NCBI GenBank assembly: GCA_018668425.1
Contig: JABJDB010000057.1
Location: 1-34,209, forward strand
Direction: 5' to 3'
Origin: Nitrososphaerota archaeon
GTDB taxonomy: Archaea; Thermoproteota; Nitrososphaeria; Nitrososphaerales; Nitrosopumilaceae
DNA: 34,209 nucleotides
A program made the position numbers and the translations under genes. Below, in pieces: positions 1-7,375 of the stretch. The notes beneath the pieces were generated by a model. It did not search any database. It was given only the letters and a program-made list of their open reading frames with translations, and was not told the DNA's origin. Every line of letters begins with the position of its first letter. The stretch's first letter is position 1.

Positions 1-673
1 ATCTCATGTTGCCTGAATCAGATGCAGGTTCATAATCTGCAATTCCTAATTTCTTCATTAATGCCACATGTGGCGGAGGTTGCTCAACTGCACGGCTTTT
101 TGCAGATTCGTATTTTGCTAAAATTTCTAATTTTTTATGATTTGAAAAATCAAAATCACCAATATTTGTTAATGTTCCATCAGGGGACAATATCTTCCAG
201 TATGAACGGATGGTAGATTCACCCTTTAGTGCATCAGAAGTAATTTCCGTATCTTTTGATTCAGAGTCCTTTGTTACAACTTTGGAACTTTCAGCTAAAG
301 GATGACCTTTTACCTGAAGTTTGTAAGACTTTGTCCAACCAAATGGAGAGTGTGATACTTCAAGTTCAGAAGCACCGGATTCCATCTCTTTGAGCAAAGA
401 CATGGCAGTTGAAGGTTTTGCCAAGTTTGAACTAAGATGAGCATAAGGGTATAACAGTAATTTTTTACAACCAATTTTTTCCATAGAATTTTTTATCTGA
501 GTGATGGCATTTTGAGCAACTGATGAATCATCACCATCTTCTATTGCAACAAATACAACTACTAATTCCTCTAAAAGAATAGTTTTAGGATCATCAATAT
601 CTTCAGCAGATCTTATTTCTTTTTTTGTTGGAGTGTACTCTATACTATCACAGTGTAGTTGCAATATTCGCAT
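1..673 (-). CDS. thrS: threonyl-tRNA synthetase, archaeal type (5' part, runs off left edge)
   Basis: ThrRS charges tRNA-Thr in the cytoplasm. Only the first 224 codons lie in the window; the gene starts at the ATG at 671-673 and continues past base 1. The product begins MRILQLHCDSIEYTP and has LVVVFVAIEDGD around residues 36-47. This is the start of the archaeal-specific N-terminal editing domain (D-aminoacyl-tRNA deacylase fold), which hydrolyses Ser-tRNA-Thr. The catalytic synthetase core lies outside the window. The 111-aa unknown gene at 722-1057 is upstream on the same strand after 48 bp, so the two may be co-transcribed. The editing domain is recognised from memory of archaeal ThrRS sequences; an isolated editing-domain protein is the alternative, but the frame is open to the edge past residue 220. 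Confidence 0.9.
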   Translation of the reverse strand, partial: MRILQLHCDSIEYTPTKKEIRSAEDIDDPKTILLEELVVVFVAIEDGDDSSVAQNAITQIKNSMEKIGCKKLLLYPYAHLSSNLAKPSTAMSLLKEMESGASELEVSHSPFGWTKSYKLQVKGHPLAESSKVVTKDSESKDTEITSDALKGESTIRSYWKILSPDGTLTNIGDFDFSNHKKLEILAKYESAKSRAVEQPPPHVALMKKLGIADYEPASDSGNMR

Positions 674-721
674 AATTTCAAACAGAAAACATAATTGAAA
701 TAAGTGTTTGCTGAATTCCTA

Positions 722-1057
722 TCAGATATTGTTTCCACGAAGAGTGATCACTGAGCGTAAAATCAAGCCAGAAATTCCAAGATTAGAAGTCAAAAATTCT
801 TTTGTTCGCATTAAAACGTCATTTCCACGATAGCCTTCATCGTAAACCATCTCCACACTCCCTTTATCGGTTTGAACAAAAGAAGTAATCAAAGAAAAAA
901 CTCCTAATTTTTCATCTGTTTGTTCTTTGTATAGCCGTAATTCAACTTTGGAAATTTTAAACTCATCTTGGATAAAATTCCCTGAAGAAAATAAAACCTC
1001 CACCCCATCAGGAGTTTTACTTACTCTTGTAGGATCATGTAAATCAATAATTTCCAT
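722..1057 (-). CDS. conserved hypothetical protein, 111 aa
   Basis: Soluble protein of 111 aa with an ATG start and no membrane segment or Cys motif. It reads as a small alpha/beta protein (alternating hydrophobic strands such as VEVLFSSGNFI and KLGVFSLITSF). I do not recognise the family. It precedes thrS on the same strand with a 48-bp gap, so it may be co-transcribed with it. A TATA-like TTAATTA sits about 24-30 bp upstream of the ATG, compatible with a leaderless transcript. Divergent from deoxyhypusine synthase across 112 bp. Confidence 0.65.
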   Translation of the reverse strand: MEIIDLHDPTRVSKTPDGVEVLFSSGNFIQDEFKISKVELRLYKEQTDEKLGVFSLITSFVQTDKGSVEMVYDEGYRGNDVLMRTKEFLTSNLGISGLILRSVITLRGNNI

Positions 1058-1169
1058 ATAACATCATTTTGACACTTTCCTAATTAAGTAATATTTTCTT
1101 GTAAATTATTAAAAAGAAATCAATAATCTTGCGCAAGTATTATGTATAGTAGAAATTTATTTTTTTAAA

Positions 1170-2264
1170 GTGGATCCACACAAATTTCATGGTAAAGATA
1201 TTCCCCATATAGAACTAAATGAAAAAATGACCATAGAGGACTTGGTCAATGTTTTTGCAAGTACTGGATTTAATGGAAGGCAATTAGGCGATGCAGCAAA
1301 ACTGTATGCTAAAATGATTAAAGAAAATGCAACAATTTGCCTTACAGTATCAGGGGCATTAACACCAGTAGGATTTGGAGGAATCATCAAGACATTGATT
1401 CAAAGAGGATTTGTTGATTGGATTATTACGACAGGGGCAAATGTGTATCATGAAGATCATTTTGCATGGGGATTACCAATCAAACAAGGAAGTTTCAATG
1501 TGGATGATATGAAATTATATGAAAATGAAATTGTAAGGATTAGAGATATCTACATTAAATTTTATGAAACACTAGAAGCTCAAGACCAAGTAATTCAAAA
1601 AATGTTTGGAGAAGATTTTCCAGATAAATCATTTACCACAGCAGAGTTTTGTAATTTGATGGGAAAGATGAGTAAAGAAAATTCAAAACATCCTGAAAAA
1701 AGTTTCATTACTACTGCATATGATTATGATGTTCCAGTTTACATTTCAACAATTAAAGATTCATCATTAGCACTAAACTTGGCAGTTCATAGATTACGAG
1801 ATAAAAAATATAATTTGGATTTTGTACGAGAAATAATAGAACAAGCAGCTATTCTTTATGATTCAAAAAAATCAGGAATTTTAGAGTTAGGTGGCGGAGT
1901 TCCAAAAAATGCAGCGCAACAGACAGGACCATTATTAGATCAAATTCTTCGAAGAAATGATGGAGGACAAGATTACATTATTCAAATTACAGATGCTAGA
2001 CCAGACACAGGTGGTTTATCAGGGGCTACCCTACAAGAAGGGAAAAGTTGGGGCAAAGTCCAAAATGCACATGAAGGGGTAGTCACAGTTTATGCAGATG
2101 CAACTATCGCATTTCCAATTCTTGCACTGTATGTTCTAAGTAATCAAAAAACTAGAAAACCAAAAAGACTATACAAGAAATTAGGAAAACTTTACGATAA
2201 ACTAAGCGATGATTATTTTAAAAATCCAGGAAATAAGCAGAAAAAAACAAAAAAGAAAAATTAA
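1170..2264 (+). CDS. dys: deoxyhypusine synthase
   Basis: Makes the deoxyhypusine intermediate on translation factor aIF5A by transferring the aminobutyl group of spermidine to a lysine, with NAD as cofactor. The 364-aa length matches the family. Visible signatures are ITTGANVYHEDHFAWG (about residues 86-101), an NAD/spermidine-site segment, and LELGGGVPKNAAQQ (239-251), where Lys246 is the expected catalytic imine-forming lysine. ITDARPDTGGLSGA (273-286) is the conserved C-terminal substrate segment. The start is GTG at 1170; no in-frame ATG lies nearby upstream. The C-terminus is Lys-rich. Its stop overlaps the convergent zinc-site gene by 4 bp (TTAA). A homospermidine-synthase-like paralogue is the main alternative, since that family shares this fold. 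Confidence 0.9.
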   Translation: MDPHKFHGKDIPHIELNEKMTIEDLVNVFASTGFNGRQLGDAAKLYAKMIKENATICLTVSGALTPVGFGGIIKTLIQRGFVDWIITTGANVYHEDHFAWGLPIKQGSFNVDDMKLYENEIVRIRDIYIKFYETLEAQDQVIQKMFGEDFPDKSFTTAEFCNLMGKMSKENSKHPEKSFITTAYDYDVPVYISTIKDSSLALNLAVHRLRDKKYNLDFVREIIEQAAILYDSKKSGILELGGGVPKNAAQQTGPLLDQILRRNDGGQDYIIQITDARPDTGGLSGATLQEGKSWGKVQNAHEGVVTVYADATIAFPILALYVLSNQKTRKPKRLYKKLGKLYDKLSDDYFKNPGNKQKKTKKKN

Positions 2265-2473
2265 AACTTGTCAAATCGAGCACGTTCAAGGTCTCTATCA
2301 TCTTTAGATTCCTTTTTGTATTCTTTGTAGTGTTCTTTGCATAAAACAGATTTTTTGCCTACTGAACTTACTCGGAGACCTGCATTTTCGACTTTGGATG
2401 TATTTAGTGAACGTGCACCATCTTGGTCACATCCTTCAACATTACATTTTGCACCTTTTGATACAACTCCCAT
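2261..2473 (-). CDS. small Cys/His-rich protein, 70 aa (putative zinc binding)
   Basis: Basic protein of 70 aa starting at the ATG at 2471-2473. Cysteines occur as C9-x4-C14 and then C44-x2-H47 (KSVLCKEHYKEYKK), a layout that could hold one zinc ion. The C-terminal third is strongly charged. No enzyme motif is seen and I do not recognise a named family; similar short proteins are common in Thaumarchaeota. A clear TATA-like element 22-30 bp upstream supports the start and expression. Its stop overlaps the stop of deoxyhypusine synthase by 4 bp. Confidence 0.7.
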   Translation of the reverse strand: MGVVSKGAKCNVEGCDQDGARSLNTSKVENAGLRVSSVGKKSVLCKEHYKEYKKESKDDRDLERARFDKF

Positions 2474-2494
2474 ACTTAGTGTAAGCCAAGATGT

Positions 2495-2503
2495 TATTTA
2501 TAT
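2495..2503 (-). promoter_or_regulatory. TATA-box-like element for the 70-aa zinc-site gene
   Basis: On the minus strand this reads ATATAAATA, 22-30 bp upstream of the ATG at 2473. That spacing fits an archaeal TATA box and a leaderless or very short-leader transcript. It is called from sequence and spacing only. Confidence 0.45.
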
Positions 2504-2554
2504 TTGAAAATATTTCGATCATCTAAAATAAAATCAGATTGAGGATATCTATCG

Positions 2555-2562
2555 TTTATAAG
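2555..2562 (+). promoter_or_regulatory. TATA-box-like element for ribosomal protein S25e
   Basis: TTTATAAG lies 23-30 bp before the ATG at 2585, the usual distance for an archaeal TATA box with leaderless transcription. The AT-rich background means chance matches are frequent. Confidence 0.45.
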
Positions 2563-2584
2563 AGGAATATTTTTCTCCCAACTT

Positions 2585-2890
2585 ATGGGTGGAGCAAAGA
2601 AACCAACTACAGCAAACAAGGATAAATCTCCTAAAGATTCCAAAAAAAGTAAAAAGGACAAAGGAGAAGGCGGTCCAAGAAAAGCAGAGATCACAGTAAT
2701 GGTAAATGAAAAACAAGCCATGAAAATTTTAGAAAGCTCCAAAGTTGTCACAGTTCAAGATATGGCAAGGCAAACAGGAATTAAAATTTCTGCAGCAAAC
2801 AAATTTCTAATAGATGCTACAAAAAAAGGAACTGTAAAAAGAGTTGGCGGATATGCAGGTCATCACTTGTATCAATTATCGTCTTCATAA
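2585..2890 (+). CDS. rps25e: 30S ribosomal protein S25e
   Basis: Small-subunit ribosomal protein of the archaeal/eukaryotic set, 101 aa. Residues 1-35 are a Lys-rich disordered tail (KKSKKDKGEGGPRK), as in eukaryotic RPS25. Residues 40-101 form the winged-helix domain, with VNEKQAMKILESSKVVTVQD and MARQTGIKISAANKFL typical of the family. The start is ATG at 2585, supported by a TATA-like element 23 bp upstream. The 3' end overlaps the convergent cyclophilin-fold gene by 19 bp. S25e occurs in Crenarchaeota and Thaumarchaeota and is absent from most Euryarchaeota, which supports the taxonomic call. Confidence 0.9.
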   Translation: MGGAKKPTTANKDKSPKDSKKSKKDKGEGGPRKAEITVMVNEKQAMKILESSKVVTVQDMARQTGIKISAANKFLIDATKKGTVKRVGGYAGHHLYQLSSS

Positions 2891-3258
2891 ATATACAATA
2901 CATCTCCAGATTTTACATCATTTAATGCATCAACATTGTCACCGAGTTTACCAATTGGAGTCATTGCTTTTCCAAAAACTGCATCGTTTGTAAAAAAACA
3001 GATACTTCCAGATGATGGTAAAAATGCCACATCACCTTTCTTAAATTCAGTTCTAGCTCTTTCAGTTCCAGAGTCCACACTTGTTTCAAAGTAAACAATA
3101 CTTTTTCCCAACAAATGTGCATGCCCTTCCAATGGAATGGATCTCATAATGGTTCCAACAGTTCGAGGGGAAAGATGACGTTTAAGATCACATGTGATTT
3201 TTGCTTTTCCACGAATTTCCAAAATTAGTGATTTTCTAGATACAGAAGATGTGCTCAA
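2872..3258 (-). CDS. cyclophilin-like fold protein (TM1367/DUF369-type)
   Basis: Protein of 128 aa resembling the Cyclophil_like family (TM1367 type), small beta-barrels with a cyclophilin fold whose role is unknown. The visible pattern is a chain of short beta strands with IYFE (53-56), KKGDVAFLPSSGSICFF (73-89) and the C-terminal KSGDVLYIYE. No canonical cyclophilin catalytic Arg motif is evident, so isomerase activity should not be assumed. The start is TTG at 3258; no in-frame ATG or GTG is close upstream. Only 13 bp separate it from the divergent rpo6 start, so its promoter must lie inside rpo6. It overlaps S25e tail to tail by 19 bp. Confidence 0.7.
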   Translation of the reverse strand: MSTSSVSRKSLILEIRGKAKITCDLKRHLSPRTVGTIMRSIPLEGHAHLLGKSIVYFETSVDSGTERARTEFKKGDVAFLPSSGSICFFTNDAVFGKAMTPIGKLGDNVDALNDVKSGDVLYIYEDDN

Positions 3259-3271
3259 GTTGTAATTTAAA

Positions 3272-3799
3272 ATGATTAGATTATATAACGTTTTAAGAAA
3301 ATTTGGTTACTTGTCTGATGCTAAAGAAACCGTAGTAGAAGTCCCAGCAGAGGCAGAAGTTGAAGAGGAAATTGATACAAATCTCGGATTAACTAAAGCA
3401 CTTGATACTTATCGAAAATTAATTGATAGAAAAGATCTCGTAGAACCATTAACTGAAAAACAACAAGAAAATCTTGAGAAAAAAATTAGAGAAATTGAAG
3501 AAAGAGAAGTTGTAGAAAAAATTGAAGAACATGACCCAGTTGAAATCCCATGTGAGAAAAATAAAATTACAATTGGACCACCAACATTAACTAGATTTGA
3601 AAAAGCAAGAATCATGGGTGCAAGAGCATTACAATTATCTCTTGGAGCACCACCATTTATCCCAATTCCAAAAACTGCAAGAATTTCACTTGATATTTCA
3701 ATGGAAGAACTAGAACAAAGAGTAATTCCAATTACAATTAGAAGAGTACTTCCAAACGGGGATTACCAAAATATACCAATTGATTATTTTGAAAAATGA
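3272..3799 (+). CDS. rpo6: DNA-directed RNA polymerase subunit Rpo6 (RpoK / omega homologue) with long N-terminal extension
   Basis: Assembly subunit of archaeal RNA polymerase, equivalent to eukaryotic RPB6 and bacterial omega. The conserved domain is residues 107-175: LTRFEKARIMGARALQLSLG, then a proline-rich turn and PITIRRVLPNGDYQ. Typical archaeal Rpo6 is about 60-95 aa; this one is 175 aa because of a charged extension (residues 18-105), acidic near VPAEAEVEEEID and then helical and Lys/Glu-rich. RPB6 also has an acidic N-terminal tail, so the extension may be functional and not a start-site error. The frame is continuous from the ATG at 3272 and no frameshift is seen. The divergent neighbour starts only 13 bp away. 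Confidence 0.88.
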   Translation: MIRLYNVLRKFGYLSDAKETVVEVPAEAEVEEEIDTNLGLTKALDTYRKLIDRKDLVEPLTEKQQENLEKKIREIEEREVVEKIEEHDPVEIPCEKNKITIGPPTLTRFEKARIMGARALQLSLGAPPFIPIPKTARISLDISMEELEQRVIPITIRRVLPNGDYQNIPIDYFEK

Positions 3800-3815
3800 A
3801 TCAATGGTCGATAAA

Positions 3816-3824
3816 ACTTAAAAG
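3816..3824 (+). promoter_or_regulatory. TATA-box-like element for alba
   Basis: ACTTAAAAG lies 27-35 bp upstream of the ATG at 3851 and sits in a run of purines that could act as a BRE. The spacing gives a leader of only a few bases. Called from sequence and distance only. Confidence 0.35.
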
Positions 3825-3850
3825 AACAAAAAATTGTTGATTATTAATTA

Positions 3851-4165
3851 ATGCTCATGAACGATGTAATTGAACCGTATGGTCAAGAGCAGACCGAAAA
3901 GTCTGAAAATGCCATCATAAGAATTGGAAATGAACCTGTAATGCAATCAGCATTAGATGTACTATCAACACTTGGAGATAAAGGCAAAGTAGTTCTCAAA
4001 GCAAGAGGAAATTCAATTCCAAACGCAGTAGCTGTTGCAAATATCATTACTGAAAAAATGATGAATGGTAATTCTAAAATTCAAAATATCGTTCTAGATA
4101 CAGAGTCTGCTGCAGGTATTGGTAGTATGACATCAACTATAGAAATTATTTTAAGTAAAATTTAG
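3851..4165 (+). CDS. albA: DNA/RNA-binding protein Alba
   Basis: Abundant archaeal chromatin and RNA-binding protein acting as a dimer on the nucleoid. The 104-aa product shows the family signature from residue 22: IIRIGNEPVMQSALDVL, then KVVLKARGNSIPNAVAVAN (about 44-63), whose Lys/Arg loop contacts nucleic acid, and IGSMTSTIEIIL at the C-terminus. The N-terminal 20 residues are a short polar tail. ATG at 3851 is used; a second ATG at 3857 would remove two residues. The stop overlaps the stop of the convergent regulator gene by 4 bp (TTAG). Confidence 0.93.
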   Translation: MLMNDVIEPYGQEQTEKSENAIIRIGNEPVMQSALDVLSTLGDKGKVVLKARGNSIPNAVAVANIITEKMMNGNSKIQNIVLDTESAAGIGSMTSTIEIILSKI

Positions 4166-4578
4166 TAAATACTTCCAGGGCCCTTTAAGAGCATATTTTC
4201 ACATTCCTTACAAACTTGTTCATCAATGTTTGATTCAAGGTTATGATGGATTTCACAAATCAATAAACTAGATTTGATGTAATTACATAATCCAATAAAT
4301 TTTGAAAGACTAGATGGAGTGTATGCTAAATCAGAAGATAGATGATCACATAATTCATTAATCATAATTGAAACTTGTTCTTCTGCCAAAAGTTTTGCAA
4401 TTAAAGCTGGATCACCACGAGTTCCACGAATATAATTACTGATTGCAGCTTGCGTTACACCAAGCATTTTTGAAATTTCATCTTCTCTAACATTATGTTC
4501 CTCTGCAAGTTTTTTTGCAAGAATTGCCCTTAATGCAGGAATCAATGTTTTTGATTCAATTTCAGCAGGTAGTAACAT
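4162..4578 (-). CDS. HTH transcriptional regulator (COG2522-like) with C-terminal Cys/His site
   Basis: Predicted archaeal DNA-binding protein of 138 aa. Residues 12-55 form a lambda-repressor-type helix-turn-helix: an AILAKKLAEEHNVREDEISK scaffold, then LGVTQAAISNYIRGTRG as the turn and recognition helix. The C-terminal half carries C108, H111, H112 and C123-x2-C126 (VCKECENML), a plausible metal site that could make it a metal- or redox-responsive regulator. The start is ATG at 4578 with a TATA-like CTTTAAATT 24-32 bp upstream. It is divergent from the asparagine-synthetase-like gene across 91 bp. The heptamer AGGCATA occurs at 4592-4598 and 4644-4650 in that gap, which might be an operator; this is inference. 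Confidence 0.82.
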   Translation of the reverse strand: MLLPAEIESKTLIPALRAILAKKLAEEHNVREDEISKMLGVTQAAISNYIRGTRGDPALIAKLLAEEQVSIMINELCDHLSSDLAYTPSSLSKFIGLCNYIKSSLLICEIHHNLESNIDEQVCKECENMLLKGPGSIY

Positions 4579-4601
4579 AGATTCTCAAGTAAGGCATAAT
4601 G

Positions 4602-4610
4602 AATTTAAAG
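4602..4610 (-). promoter_or_regulatory. TATA-box-like element for the COG2522-like regulator
   Basis: The minus strand reads CTTTAAATT, 24-32 bp upstream of the start at 4578. It lies directly beside an AGGCATA heptamer (4592-4598) that recurs at 4644-4650 near the divergent promoter. Confidence 0.4.
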
Positions 4611-4669
4611 TTTGCAATAACCAAACAAATTTTTCAAAACTTAGGCATACCTATTTTAATTTCAATTTC

Positions 4670-5626
4670 ATGCGTAATATGTTGGAGGATATTTCCAAGA
4701 ATCTTTACGATGCTTTAGAAAAATCTTGTAATTCATGTACATCAAATTTAATTTCATTATCAGGAGGATTAGATAGTACAATTATTGCTTATTTTTTGAA
4801 AGAAAAAAATCCAAAAACAATTGCAATTATTGCTGAAGATTTTGTTTCAACTGATCTCACATATTGTCAAATGGTTTCAAAACAAATGCAATTACCACTA
4901 TCAATTTACAATGTAAAAACAGCGATAATTCTTGAAGCAATTGAAGAAACAATTAAAATTTTAAAAAACTTTAACGATATAGAAATTCGAAATAACGTAG
5001 TTATGTATTTGGCAATAAAATGGGCAAAAGAAAATGGAGAAAAGTCAATCATTACAGGGGATGGAGCTGATGAATTGTTTGCAGGGTACAATTTTCTGAT
5101 AAACAAACCAGAAAATGAGTTAGAAGAGGAAATAAAGAGAGTTTGCTCAATAATGCACTTTCCCACACAAAAAATTGGGAAAGCATTAGGAATTAAAATC
5201 GAATCACCGTTTTTAGATGATAATGTAATTAAAATTGCAAAAGAAATTCCCGCAAATCTCAAAGTTAAAAATGAGAATAATAAAAGACATGGAAAATGGA
5301 TTCTCAGAAAAACATTTGAGAAATATATCCCTCAACAAATTGCATGGAGAATGAAATCACCAATGCAAGAGGGATCAGGAACATCAGGGTTGACAAATTT
5401 ATTTGAATCAGTAATTGGAGAAGAAACATTTGTTGAGAAGAAATTAACTGTCAAAAAAGATGATGATGTTGTGATAAGAAGTAGAGAATCAATGCATTAT
5501 TATGAAATTTATAAAAAATTATTTGGTAGTCCATGTGATAAAGAATCAAAAAATACATGCCCATACTGTAAGCACAAAGTTGAGAATTCAAAATTTTGTA
5601 GAATGTGTGGTGCGTTTCCAATCTAG
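4670..5626 (+). CDS. stand-alone asparagine-synthetase-like PP-loop enzyme with C-terminal zinc ribbon
   Basis: Adenylating amidoligase related to the C-terminal domain of AsnB. Motifs are the PP-loop SGGLDS (31-36), TGDGADELFAGY (129-140, matching the AsnB synthetase motif) and SPFLDDNV...KWILRKTFEKYIP in the C-terminal half. The N-terminal glutaminase domain with its Cys1 nucleophile is absent, so it would have to use free ammonia or a partner glutaminase. The last 22 residues form a zinc ribbon (C297-x2-C300, C310-x2-C313), unusual for asparagine synthetases. At 318 aa it is complete at both ends. The start may be ATG 4670 or ATG 4679, since TATTTTAAT at 4652-4660 suits the second. Its stop overlaps the YHS microprotein by 4 bp (CTAG). 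A tRNA- or peptide-directed amidation role is possible. Confidence 0.82.
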   Translation: MRNMLEDISKNLYDALEKSCNSCTSNLISLSGGLDSTIIAYFLKEKNPKTIAIIAEDFVSTDLTYCQMVSKQMQLPLSIYNVKTAIILEAIEETIKILKNFNDIEIRNNVVMYLAIKWAKENGEKSIITGDGADELFAGYNFLINKPENELEEEIKRVCSIMHFPTQKIGKALGIKIESPFLDDNVIKIAKEIPANLKVKNENNKRHGKWILRKTFEKYIPQQIAWRMKSPMQEGSGTSGLTNLFESVIGEETFVEKKLTVKKDDDVVIRSRESMHYYEIYKKLFGSPCDKESKNTCPYCKHKVENSKFCRMCGAFPI

Positions 5627-5769
5627 GAATTATTTTTGTATTTTTTTGGTTTTTTGATAAAAATTTTTCTGCAGCCATTACAACAAAAATAGAAATTTTT
5701 TCCATTATAGTCATGAAGTAATGCTAAATCTTCATCAAGTTCAATTCCACATACAGGATCTACTGGCAC
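5623..5769 (-). CDS. YHS-domain microprotein, 48 aa (metal binding)
   Basis: Short gene with a GTG start at 5767-5769; an in-frame stop lies three codons upstream, which fixes the start. The product opens VPVDPVCGIEL, has HDYNGKNFYFCCNGCRK in the middle and ends after KKPKKY. Cys7, Cys29/Cys30 and Cys33 match the YHS/TRASH metal-binding module found in copper- and heavy-metal-handling proteins and at the end of some P-type ATPases. Almost the whole protein is the domain. It might carry or sense copper, relevant in an ammonia oxidiser with a copper-based respiratory chain, but that is inference. It converges on the Asn-synthetase-like gene with a 4-bp stop overlap. Confidence 0.75.
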   Translation of the reverse strand: MPVDPVCGIELDEDLALLHDYNGKNFYFCCNGCRKIFIKKPKKYKNNS

Positions 5770-5812
5770 GAATTTTTCTTAGTTGGATTCTATTTATAGA
5801 TTGAGAGAAAAT

Positions 5813-6178
5813 CTAGGAATTAATTATTTCAAGGATTTTTTTTGGTAATACACCATAATCTACATCAGGTTCAGATACCACATACAAAATATCCTCACCA
5901 AGAGGAATACTCATTGCAAGAGCTCGTTCACGGGAAGCCATAGCAAAATTCACACAGCCTAATTGCTTATCAAATTCTTTTCTCATTTTAACACGTAATG
6001 CAAGTTCCATGAAAATCATTTCGTCATCTTTTTCACTCTCTAGAGGTTCGACATTTTCTTTCATGCCACCTGCAACCAATCTGCCACGTTCATTGATTAC
6101 TCCAGCAAATCTGATTTTAGAATCTATGGCCATTACAGATGTACACACTTGTGCATAATCGTAGATTTTACCAGACAA
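5813..6178 (-). CDS. DUF6659 family protein
   Basis: Thaumarchaeal protein of 121 aa, unknown function. The family pattern is visible: AIDSKIRFAGVINERGRLVAG (residues 18-38), GGMKENVEPL, then a helix and VSEPDVDYG near the C-terminus. Layout and size suggest a roadblock/profilin-like alpha-beta fold that could sense a small ligand, but this is inference. The start is TTG at 6178; a stop lies three codons upstream in frame, so no longer form is possible. It follows the aldo/keto reductase on the same strand after 66 bp. Thaumarchaeal genomes usually carry several paralogues of this family. Confidence 0.7.
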   Translation of the reverse strand: MSGKIYDYAQVCTSVMAIDSKIRFAGVINERGRLVAGGMKENVEPLESEKDDEMIFMELALRVKMRKEFDKQLGCVNFAMASRERALAMSIPLGEDILYVVSEPDVDYGVLPKKILEIINS

Positions 6179-6244
6179 CGAATGCTACAATATGAAACTC
6201 TCATTTAATCGTTCCACAGAATCCAAAAGATAAGAATAGAAATT

Positions 6245-7357
6245 TTATGTTGTTAATTTTTTGACAAGACTTAGAAAATCAATTTCAACCATTGGGGAAA
6301 TATTCATGATTTCTAAATTCTCTGAAACATGTTCGTGTGATTTTTGTCCAACTAAGGGGGCTAAAACACCAGGAGATGAACGGATAAATTGTAAAGCACG
6401 TAAAGAGGTCTTTAGGTCATTAAATTCAGGCATTACACCTGGTTGTAACAATCTACCCTGCATGAAAGGAACGCTAGTAAAAACTCCAATTCCCAAAGTT
6501 ACAGCAGACTCTAAAATAGAAACGGGTTTTTCATTGACTGATTGATTTTTTGAAAGTAATGCTTGATCATAATTCATGTTGTATGGTAATTGAATAAATC
6601 GAAAGCCATGATTTTCTCCACCAACTTTTTTGGCAAGATTAACAGTATCTTCAAGAGACAAATATTGTGGGTTGTCTTTTGATACTCTGAAACATTCCCA
6701 TGTAGCCATTCCATAAAATTTGATTTTACCTTCTTTTCGTTTTTGTTCATATAACTCAAAAACAGATTCGAGATTTTTCATAAATTGTTCTTTAGAAACA
6801 TCTTTGATTTGACCTTCCACGGCATTATGCAAATACATTAAATCAATACATTCCAAATCTAAATTTTTTAAACTACGATCTAATTGATCTGAAAGATAAG
6901 GAACAGTCATACAATGATATCCAGATGTTACATCGCCTTCTTTGACAACTCCTTTTTCAGAATATTCTTGTTTCACATATTCCCAAAATCCCAATTGGAC
7001 ATCAGCATCATTTGTAACATAGCCATTTTTACTACTAATGAAAATTTGATCACGAGATATTTTTTTATCAGAAATTAATTCAGAAATGGCTTTTCCTACT
7101 GAACGTTCTGCTTTTTGAGATCTATAATTAATTGCAGTATCAATAACGTTTACACCAGAAAGAATGGATTGTTTTACAGCACTAGTAACTAATTCATCTG
7201 TTTTAGAATCAGCATCCCCAAGATAAGTTCCAATACCAACATTAGACAAAAAGAGATTCTCAAATTCGTTGAAATTTGTTTTAAGAATTGTAGAATTATC
7301 TACAAATTTTTTTGTCCCATCTAAAGTAGCATGTCCTGAAATCATAAAACTAGCCAT
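6245..7357 (-). CDS. aldo/keto reductase
   Basis: NAD(P)H-dependent carbonyl reductase of the AKR superfamily, 370 aa, cytoplasmic. The catalytic tetrad is visible in order: Asp73 and Tyr78 in VIDTAINYRSQ, Lys110 in FISSKNGYV and His177 in LMYLHNA. A TIM-barrel length is present, with a longer N-terminus and an insert after Lys110 (about 120-155). The C-terminal GVLAPLVGQKSHEHVSENL is the NADP-binding segment typical of the family. The substrate cannot be told from sequence. It lies 18 bp downstream of the prenyltransferase gene, so the two are probably co-transcribed. Confidence 0.88.
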   Translation of the reverse strand: MASFMISGHATLDGTKKFVDNSTILKTNFNEFENLFLSNVGIGTYLGDADSKTDELVTSAVKQSILSGVNVIDTAINYRSQKAERSVGKAISELISDKKISRDQIFISSKNGYVTNDADVQLGFWEYVKQEYSEKGVVKEGDVTSGYHCMTVPYLSDQLDRSLKNLDLECIDLMYLHNAVEGQIKDVSKEQFMKNLESVFELYEQKRKEGKIKFYGMATWECFRVSKDNPQYLSLEDTVNLAKKVGGENHGFRFIQLPYNMNYDQALLSKNQSVNEKPVSILESAVTLGIGVFTSVPFMQGRLLQPGVMPEFNDLKTSLRALQFIRSSPGVLAPLVGQKSHEHVSENLEIMNISPMVEIDFLSLVKKLTT

Positions 7358-7375
7358 TTGTTACTAAATTTATGT

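Noticed and set aside
22-216. Plus-strand frame of 64 aa at the left end
   Set aside because: Antisense to the clear thrS editing-domain frame; no motif.
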